Shown one piece after another: positions 48,865 to 49,023 of a stretch of DNA of 49,023 nucleotides. The first letter of the stretch is position 1, and each line of letters begins with the position of its first letter. The notes under the pieces were generated by a model. That model had not been told where the DNA came from, did no database searches, and was given only the letters and a program-made list of their open reading frames with translations. Location of the stretch: NCBI RefSeq assembly GCF_006704265.1, contig NZ_VIKA01000008.1, positions 1 to 49,023 of the forward strand, read 5' to 3'. A program made the position numbers and the translations under genes. This DNA comes from Elioraea sp. Yellowstone. Its GTDB lineage: Bacteria; Pseudomonadota; Alphaproteobacteria; Acetobacterales; Acetobacteraceae.

Positions 48865-49023
48865 ATGCTGGCGCGGATGGCCTTCCCCCGCAGTCCGATC
48901 CCCTCGATCGACCGGCTGCTGCGCGCGCCCCAGGCGGCGGTGCTGCTCGAGCGCTTCGGCCGCGATGCCACGCTCGCCGCCTTCCGCGCCGAGGCCGAGG
49001 CGGCGCGCGCCGCCATCCGCGCC
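48865..49023 (+). CDS. selA: L-seryl-tRNA(Sec) selenium transferase, N-terminal part (runs off the window)
   Basis: The first 53 codons of selA. The product begins MLARMAFPRSPIPSIDRLLR, and the PSIDRLLR segment followed by a helical stretch (VLLERFGRDATLAAFRAEAE) is the characteristic SelA N-terminal domain that binds tRNA(Sec). The enzyme is a decameric PLP protein that converts Ser-tRNA(Sec) to Sec-tRNA(Sec) with selenophosphate. GAGG lies about ten bases before ATG 48865. selB usually follows selA, so it is expected beyond the right edge. It provides the machinery needed by the selenoprotein at 21648. Confidence 0.85.
   Translation, partial: MLARMAFPRSPIPSIDRLLRAPQAAVLLERFGRDATLAAFRAEAEAARAAIRA

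Noticed and set aside
1-49023. tRNA, rRNA, CRISPR array, prophage or intact insertion sequence
   Set aside because: I looked for these by eye and saw no clover-leaf T-arm signature, spaced repeats, integrase or transposase. A covariance-model scan would be needed to exclude small RNA genes.

Overview
The window is very GC-rich, gene-dense bacterial chromosome with short intergenic gaps and many 1-4 base overlaps between consecutive genes. The content points to an alphaproteobacterium, most likely Acetobacteraceae or a relative. It carries TRAP and tripartite tricarboxylate (Tct/Bug) uptake systems, DUF1491, DUF3553 and DUF2848 proteins, a SirB1-type protein, and lytic transglycosylases with SPOR domains. 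This placement is inference. I saw no tRNA, rRNA, CRISPR array or intact insertion sequence, and no gene-free stretch longer than about 300 bases.

Layout. Positions 1-7200 hold a partial unknown gene, a WbpE-like sugar aminotransferase, a dehydrogenase-methyltransferase-SirB1 run, a small lipoprotein, and two tandem paralogous lytic transglycosylase lipoproteins. Positions 7264-15399 form one long acyl-CoA operon on the plus strand: DUF35 protein, thiolase-like protein, ADP-forming acyl-CoA ligase, MaoC hydratase, two-subunit CoA transferase, enoyl-CoA hydratase family protein and amidase. Positions 15590-21565 are a minus-strand operon: DapA-family aldolase, TRAP transporter (P, Q, M), ManC-type guanylyltransferase and an atypical SDR. 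Positions 21648-25431 hold a hidden selenoprotein, an M48 protease, a DUF3553 protein, a TauE permease, and a NIPSNAP gene facing a TetR regulator across two matched operators. Positions 25498-34165 carry an MFS transporter, an acetyltransferase, the tctCBA-DUF2848 operon and a divergent M20 hydrolase-creatininase-PanE operon. Positions 34153-41093 hold a DUF429 protein, TenA, cytochrome b561, a second hydroxyacid dehydrogenase, DUF1491, a PEP-CTERM glycerophosphodiesterase, an MFS transporter and a GNAT. Positions 41160-47371 carry an ABC uptake pair without an ATPase, the dgoK-dgoA pair of galactonate catabolism, a decayed stretch of transketolase and TRAP fragments, and ltnD. The end carries a C39-like cysteine peptidase with its own promoter, a GNAT, and the start of selA.

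The most interesting element is at 21648-21863. It is a complete 71-residue SelW/Rdx-family selenoprotein whose Sec codon is an in-frame TGA in a CxxU motif, followed by a SECIS-like hairpin. Ordinary gene calling stops at this TGA and loses the gene. The 5' end of selA (from 48865), the enzyme that makes Sec-tRNA, lies in the same window and supports an active selenocysteine pathway.

Second in interest are enzymes that keep their fold but have lost the usual catalytic or metal-binding residues: a thiolase without the nucleophilic Cys, its DUF35 partner without zinc cysteines, an SDR with His for Tyr, and a hydroxyacid dehydrogenase without the usual Glu. Others are the decayed transketolase/TRAP locus, and several strong palindromes next to promoters.
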